Positions 7,548 to 10,571 of a stretch of 10,571 nucleotides of DNA are shown piece by piece (within the stretch, counting starts at the first letter, position 1; every line of letters starts with the position of its first letter). The notes beneath the pieces were generated by a model, which saw only the letters and a program-made list of their open reading frames with translations, did not search any database and was not told the DNA's origin. Made by a program: the position numbers and the translations under genes. Source of the stretch: an uncultured Rhodospirillales bacterium (GTDB lineage Bacteria; Pseudomonadota; Alphaproteobacteria; Rhodospirillales; Defluviicoccaceae); contig CAKZLS010000392.1 in assembly GCA_937127205.1 (NCBI GenBank), positions 1 through 10,571 of the forward strand, read 5' to 3'.

Positions 7548-7721
7548 GTGTCACCACGGCAAAGATCGATCATCGCGACGACCTTGACGATTGCTGGCGC
7601 GATCGTCCTTCCTTTCGGATTGTACGCGCTGGCGGTGAACGGTTATGCCGTTCTTATCGCGGCGGCCTTGGGATTGATCATCGCGGGCATCCTGGTGGGA
7701 AAAGCTGGCAAACGAGGCTAA
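7548..7721 (+). CDS. Small two-helix membrane protein, 57 residues
   Basis: A GTG-started ORF 122 bases after rmuC encodes MSPRQRSIIATTLTIAGAIV and continues as a hydrophobic peptide ending GKAGKRG. It has two likely membrane spans (about residues 8-30 and 33-51) joined by a tight turn at Asn31-Gly32, with positive charge at both ends. The ribosome binding site is good: AAGGGA (7536-7541) six bases before the GTG. Codon use matches the neighbours (GC-rich third positions, GCG/ATC/CTG). I do not recognise a family. It may share the rmuC transcript or have its own promoter. The main doubt is the small size; signal-like composition plus a good binding site makes it more likely real than not. Confidence 0.55.
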   Translation: MSPRQRSIIATTLTIAGAIVLPFGLYALAVNGYAVLIAAALGLIIAGILVGKAGKRG

Positions 7722-7946
7722 TAGGCGTTGACGGCGACAATCTGGCCCAGCTGATTGAGCAGAGCGCCTTGCGCTGGAATATTGTCCATCATGCGCCCGG
7801 CGTCGGCTGGTGACCGGTCGGGTGTTATGGAGAGAACGATTGAAAGCCCCTACAAGCGATTACCTGCCGCTCAACGCGCGCATGCCGCGTCAGTGTTCAT
7901 TCATCTTGATCGGATGACCGCTTTTCTAGTTGCGGTCCGCACCGCG
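7722..7946. other. Intergenic region between the small membrane ORF and the cyclase
   Basis: These 225 bases hold no gene I can support. A GC-rich hairpin (GCGGT at 7932-7936, ACCGC at 7941-7945, loop CCGC) starts one base past the cyclase stop on the minus strand and could help end its transcript, though there is no U-tract. A 24-codon minus-strand ORF with two ATGs (7792 down to 7718) overlaps the end of the small membrane ORF; it lacks a ribosome binding site and I treat it as chance. Confidence 0.4.
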
Positions 7947-9467
7947 TCAATGAGGCTCTTGGGGCTGAGTGAGGTCACGCGGCACTTCAGTGCCGTCGCT
8001 GGCATCGATGTCCAGAGCGAACAGGCTTACGGGGTTCTGCTTGCCTCGGACCGTGACATGGCCTTTGGGTTCGAGCGAGTAGGCTTGTCGGAGCGCCTCT
8101 ACAGTGGAGGCCGACACGAGGACCCGGGTACCGAAGTCTTTATTCAGCGCTTCCAGCCGAGCCGCGAGGTTAACCGTATCGCCGTAGACCGTATAACTGA
8201 GGCGATCTTCGCCGCCGACGGCTCCGGCTACCACCTGTCCGGTGTTGATGCCGATGCGAACCCGCAGGTGCGTTCCAGAGAACATTGTCTTGTCCACGGC
8301 CCGCTGGATCTCCAAAGCCGCCATCAGCGCATTATCAGCGTGATGGGGATCCGCCACCGGCACGTTGTAGGTCACCAGCATGGCGTCGCCGTGGAACTGA
8401 TTGGCCACACCCCCCGTTCGCTTGACGGCGTCAATCGCCACGCCGAAGAACGCGTTCAGCATTTCGAGGACGGACTCGGGCGCACGGGTTTCCGAAATGC
8501 CGGTGAAGTCTTCGATGTCTAAATACAGGATGGTGGCGGTGGTCAGGCGTGGCTGCACAACACCCTTGTTCGCCAGCAACAGCGCCGCAATCTTGTCCGG
8601 GACATATCGGCCGAAGGTCTGGCGTATAAAATTTCGTTCCTGCAATCCCTCGATCATTTCGTTGAAGCGCTCGCTGAGCACGCCCAATTCGTCGGACGAC
8701 GTTACCGGGGCGCGGTTGTCCAGCTGTCCGCTTCGCGACGCAATCATCGCATCGGTCAACGATCGAATGGGCCGGACCAGGCTGCGGGTGACAAAGATCA
8801 GGGAGACCACTAGTAGAAATACCGAGGCAAACAAATCCAGGAGAATGGTCTGGGTCAGGCTCAGTCCTTGTGCGGCCCGAAGCTGGGTGAACAGGGTGAG
8901 GTCGAGAATAATCAGAGTGCTTGGGATGAGCGCCAGCACGGCGAACACAACAACCAGCGTGTTCTGAATACGGCCGCCCGAGGCCGGCAGCGGATGCCCC
9001 CGAAAAAACAGCTCGGCCTTTAGGTCATTGGTGAAATCGCTAATCAGAAAGTAGACGTAGAACCCGTAAAACAGGACATACAGGAACAAAAACCATCCGA
9101 TGGCCGCCACCAGAACCGGCCCGGACATACCGTCGAGGTCGGCGCCGACGGGCACGAACACACCCAGCGAGAATATAACGCCGCAGTACGTAAGGGTGAC
9201 AACCGCCGCCCACAGGGTCGCCAGGAGCGGAAGCGCAGCAATTCTCCGTTCCGCGGTTGCGAACGGCTGTCGGTCGCGGAGCACTTCGCCGATGGGACGG
9301 AACAGCAGCCACGCACCGATGGCATTTACAATCCCGAGAATGCCGACATTGGCAATGATGTCGCGTCCCAAGACGTCCAATCGGCCGGACACGGCGATAA
9401 AAATACCGGTCACGGCCAAGTCCACGAGAGCTAGGCTGCTCATCAACAGAACGAAACGCTTATGCAT
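7947..9467 (-). CDS. Membrane-bound HAMP-domain class III adenylate/guanylate cyclase
   Basis: This is a 506-residue sensor cyclase predicted to make a cyclic nucleotide (probably cAMP) in response to a signal at the membrane. Six membrane spans lie near residues 5-28, 37-56, 76-108, 115-142, 168-193 and 203-228. A HAMP domain follows (about 229-282, starting RSLVRPIRSLTDAM, with the DE pair in SSDELGVLSERFNEMI), then the cyclase domain (about 305-485). Catalytic landmarks are Asp317 in YLDIEDFTGISE and Asp361 in GDAMLVTY (metal binding), Thr426 in YTVYGDTVNLAARLE (base recognition, the class IIIb-like residue), and Asn433 and Arg437 (transition state). The usual base-recognition lysine position is glutamine (Gln357 in NQFHGD). 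The ATG at 9467 has AAGG six bases upstream. The gene is transcribed away from the exported repeat protein, with a good -10 box 46-51 bases before the start codon. Confidence 0.93.
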   Translation of the reverse strand: MHKRFVLLMSSLALVDLAVTGIFIAVSGRLDVLGRDIIANVGILGIVNAIGAWLLFRPIGEVLRDRQPFATAERRIAALPLLATLWAAVVTLTYCGVIFSLGVFVPVGADLDGMSGPVLVAAIGWFLFLYVLFYGFYVYFLISDFTNDLKAELFFRGHPLPASGGRIQNTLVVVFAVLALIPSTLIILDLTLFTQLRAAQGLSLTQTILLDLFASVFLLVVSLIFVTRSLVRPIRSLTDAMIASRSGQLDNRAPVTSSDELGVLSERFNEMIEGLQERNFIRQTFGRYVPDKIAALLLANKGVVQPRLTTATILYLDIEDFTGISETRAPESVLEMLNAFFGVAIDAVKRTGGVANQFHGDAMLVTYNVPVADPHHADNALMAALEIQRAVDKTMFSGTHLRVRIGINTGQVVAGAVGGEDRLSYTVYGDTVNLAARLEALNKDFGTRVLVSASTVEALRQAYSLEPKGHVTVRGKQNPVSLFALDIDASDGTEVPRDLTQPQEPH

Positions 9468-9512
9468 CAGAGCCTTAGAATTTTACATATTCGTTTGAGT
9501 AAAAGAACATCC

Positions 9513-9518
9513 ATTATA
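9513..9518 (-). promoter_or_regulatory. Candidate -10 box for the cyclase gene
   Basis: The minus strand reads a perfect TATAAT here, which would place the transcript start near 9506 and give a 5' leader of about 39 bases. No good -35 box is found 16-18 bases upstream (GATCGG or TGATCG), and there is no extended -10 TG, so activator dependence is possible. Evidence is consensus and position only. Confidence 0.45.
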
Positions 9519-9527
9519 CGCGCTGGT

Positions 9528-9633
9528 GGTCTCGCCCGATCACCGGTCGCGTGGTGAAGGGACGCGGCTCACCGAAAATGGAGAGCACGCCATCCAGCCG
9601 TAGCCGAAGGCAGCTTGGCGCGATGGCGAGACC
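9528..9633. repeat. Structured intergenic segment closed by a 9-base inverted repeat
   Basis: This occupies much of the 306-base gene-free gap between the cyclase and the last gene (9468-9773). GGTCTCGCC (9528-9536) and GGCGAGACC (9625-9633) are exact complements. Between them are TCACC/GGTGA (9540-9544 with 9553-9557), CGGCT/AGCCG (9565-9569 with 9596-9600) enclosing ATGG/CCAT (9578-9581 with 9590-9593), and a short GCC-GAA-GGC (9603-9611). Together these give a branched fold on either strand. It could be a structured RNA, a dispersed intergenic repeat, or chance in GC-rich DNA. No promoter reading into it was found. Confidence 0.3.
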
Positions 9634-9658
9634 TGTTTGGCTGACGAAGCCGTAGCCG
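9596..9658. repeat. Two copies of an 11-base direct repeat
   Basis: AGCCGTAGCCG occurs exactly at 9596-9606 and again at 9648-9658, 52 bases apart start to start. The following bases are also similar (AAG against CAAG). One copy overlaps the arm of the CGGCT/AGCCG stem in the structured segment. It could be a pair of protein sites or internal repetition of an intergenic element. Confidence 0.5.
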
Positions 9659-9710
9659 CAAGTTCTGGAGAACCAACTAACGCACTAGTCACACTTGGGC
9701 CGTTTTCGTA

Positions 9711-9737
9711 TCGTTTGATTTCGGTTCGACCAAACGA
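9711..9737. promoter_or_regulatory. Inverted repeat upstream of the exported repeat protein gene
   Basis: TCGTTTG (9711-9717) and CAAACGA (9731-9737) form a perfect 7-base inverted repeat with a 13-base spacer, ending 36 bases before the proposed start of the last gene. The centre-to-centre distance of 20 bases (two helical turns) suits a dimeric regulator. I saw no strong sigma-70 -10 box next to it. Confidence 0.35.
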
Positions 9738-9773
9738 ATTGGAGCCGGACGGAGTGGAGAAGAGGTTCGAGCA

Positions 9774-10571
9774 TTGGCGAACAGTCTGACATCACGTTCA
9801 TTGACCACTGCCGTGGCGGCGAGCGCGGCGCTTTTGGCAGTGTCTATTTGCTTTGTTTCGACTGGTTACGCCCAGGAGAGCAACACCGATAACGCGGAGA
9901 TTTCGGCCTCATTGACCGAAGAGGCGCTGATCGAGCGTGGAAACGCGCTCTTAGAGGCCGGCGACTTTGCCGCAGCTCGGTTGGTTTTTCAGGCCGTCGC
10001 CCACCGTGGGAACGGACGGGCAGCGATGCTGACAGGCGTGACATTCGATCCGCGCTATCGTGAGCTGGCCGGGAGCTCGGGTCCCAAGCCCAATGCCGAA
10101 TTGGCGCGGCGATGGTATGCCCTCGCAACTGAAATGGGCGATGACCAAGCTGCCCGCAACGAGCGTGACCTGGCGCGGTGGTTGGAGCAGCAGAACGGTG
10201 GTCCCAAGCAGTCGGGGTCCGCGGAAAATGATATAACGGCGCCTTTGAGGTCTTCCGCTGCGGTACCGGCCGAAGGTACAAAGACACCATCGACGAAATC
10301 GCAATCACCAGCAGCGACGCCAAAACCCGAAACCCCAACCGAAACCAAGGCTGAGGCGGCGCTTGACGGCATTGACCAAGACTCGCCGGTGCCCGACGCG
10401 CGGCCGGACGCGGAAGCGGGGGAGGGGCCGCTTGAGCCCGAGCGCCCTGTCGAAACCGTCGAGAGGATGGATTCCGAGCCGGCTTCCGGCGCAAACTCGA
10501 TGCCATCCGACTTTGATGATAGGGTCGTGCGCGCGCAATTGACCTCGGCCGTTAGCGACCGTGAACCCGTC
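9774..10571 (+). CDS. Exported Sel1/TPR-like repeat protein with probable DUF2914 domain (3' end outside window)
   Basis: The frame is open from a TTG at 9774 to the window edge (266 codons, no stop seen). The TTG is preceded by AAGAGG at 8 bases and begins a good signal peptide (MANSLTSRSLTTAVAASAAL, hydrophobic core, likely cleavage after GYA at residue 33). Residues 51-140 form a Sel1/TPR-like helical unit: ERGNALLEAGDFAAARLVFQ, then FDPRYRELAG and ARRWYALATEMGDDQAARNE. Residues 141-250 are a long disordered linker rich in Pro, Ala, Glu, Thr and Ser. The last visible residues, RVVRAQLTSAVSDREPV, match my memory of the start of DUF2914 domains, which would then continue beyond the window. 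The product is probably periplasmic. The function is unknown; DUF2914 proteins are often envelope-associated. It is divergent from the cyclase. Confidence 0.8.
   Translation, partial: MANSLTSRSLTTAVAASAALLAVSICFVSTGYAQESNTDNAEISASLTEEALIERGNALLEAGDFAAARLVFQAVAHRGNGRAAMLTGVTFDPRYRELAGSSGPKPNAELARRWYALATEMGDDQAARNERDLARWLEQQNGGPKQSGSAENDITAPLRSSAAVPAEGTKTPSTKSQSPAATPKPETPTETKAEAALDGIDQDSPVPDARPDAEAGEGPLEPERPVETVERMDSEPASGANSMPSDFDDRVVRAQLTSAVSDREPV

Noticed and set aside
7718..7792. 24-residue minus-strand ORF beginning with two ATG codons
   Set aside because: It has no ribosome binding site, is very short and overlaps the end of the small membrane ORF; nothing supports translation.
7755..8522. 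255-residue + strand open frame over the end of the cyclase gene
   Set aside because: Most of it is antisense to the conserved cyclase catalytic domain, and its start lies in intergenic DNA without a good ribosome binding site.
9516..9680. Minus-strand frame open for about 50 codons across the structured intergenic segment
   Set aside because: There is no in-frame start codon after the upstream stop and no ribosome binding site. It might be a gene remnant or part of a repeat, but I cannot assign it.
9844..10506. 220-residue minus-strand open frame at the right end
   Set aside because: It is Arg/Pro/Ser-rich and opposite a + frame that has a signal peptide, repeat unit and DUF2914-like segment running off the window.
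1..10571. Search for CRISPR arrays, tRNA/rRNA genes, insertion sequences, toxin-antitoxin or defence genes
   Set aside because: No spaced repeat array, cloverleaf with conserved tRNA motifs, transposase, target-site duplication or recognisable defence domain was seen on either strand.

Overview
The window looks like ordinary chromosomal DNA from an alphaproteobacterium, probably of the Rhodospirillales type. It is GC-rich, with tightly packed genes and GC-rich third codon positions. It carries dapE, truA, fmt, def and rmuC close together, a housekeeping neighbourhood I associate with that class. The taxonomic call is an inference from gene content and protein style; there is no rRNA in the window.

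Left part (1-4690): the 3' end of dapE (lysine/peptidoglycan precursor synthesis) overlaps by one base with a gene for a five-helix membrane protein. These two converge on truA (tRNA pseudouridine synthase). A divergent, AT-rich promoter region then leads to an unrecognised 369-residue, mostly helical protein on the + strand. That gene lies between truA and the def-fmt pair, which handle formylation of initiator Met-tRNA and removal of the formyl group from new proteins. The + strand orphan therefore splits what would otherwise be a def-fmt-truA run on the minus strand.

Middle part (4690-7720): a secreted DUF4139 protein on the minus strand is divergent from rmuC on the + strand. After rmuC there is an unlisted 57-residue ORF for a two-helix membrane peptide.

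Right part (7720-10571): a six-helix membrane protein with HAMP and class III nucleotide cyclase domains lies on the minus strand. A 306-base intergenic region follows, with several inverted and direct repeats. The window ends inside a + strand gene for an exported protein with a Sel1/TPR-like repeat, a long disordered linker and what looks like the start of a DUF2914 domain.

I see no mobile element, CRISPR array, tRNA, rRNA or phage gene. The points most worth a second look are the orphan gene with an operator-like dyad in its promoter, the cyclase with glutamine at the usual base-recognition lysine position, the small membrane ORF, and the structured intergenic region before the last gene.
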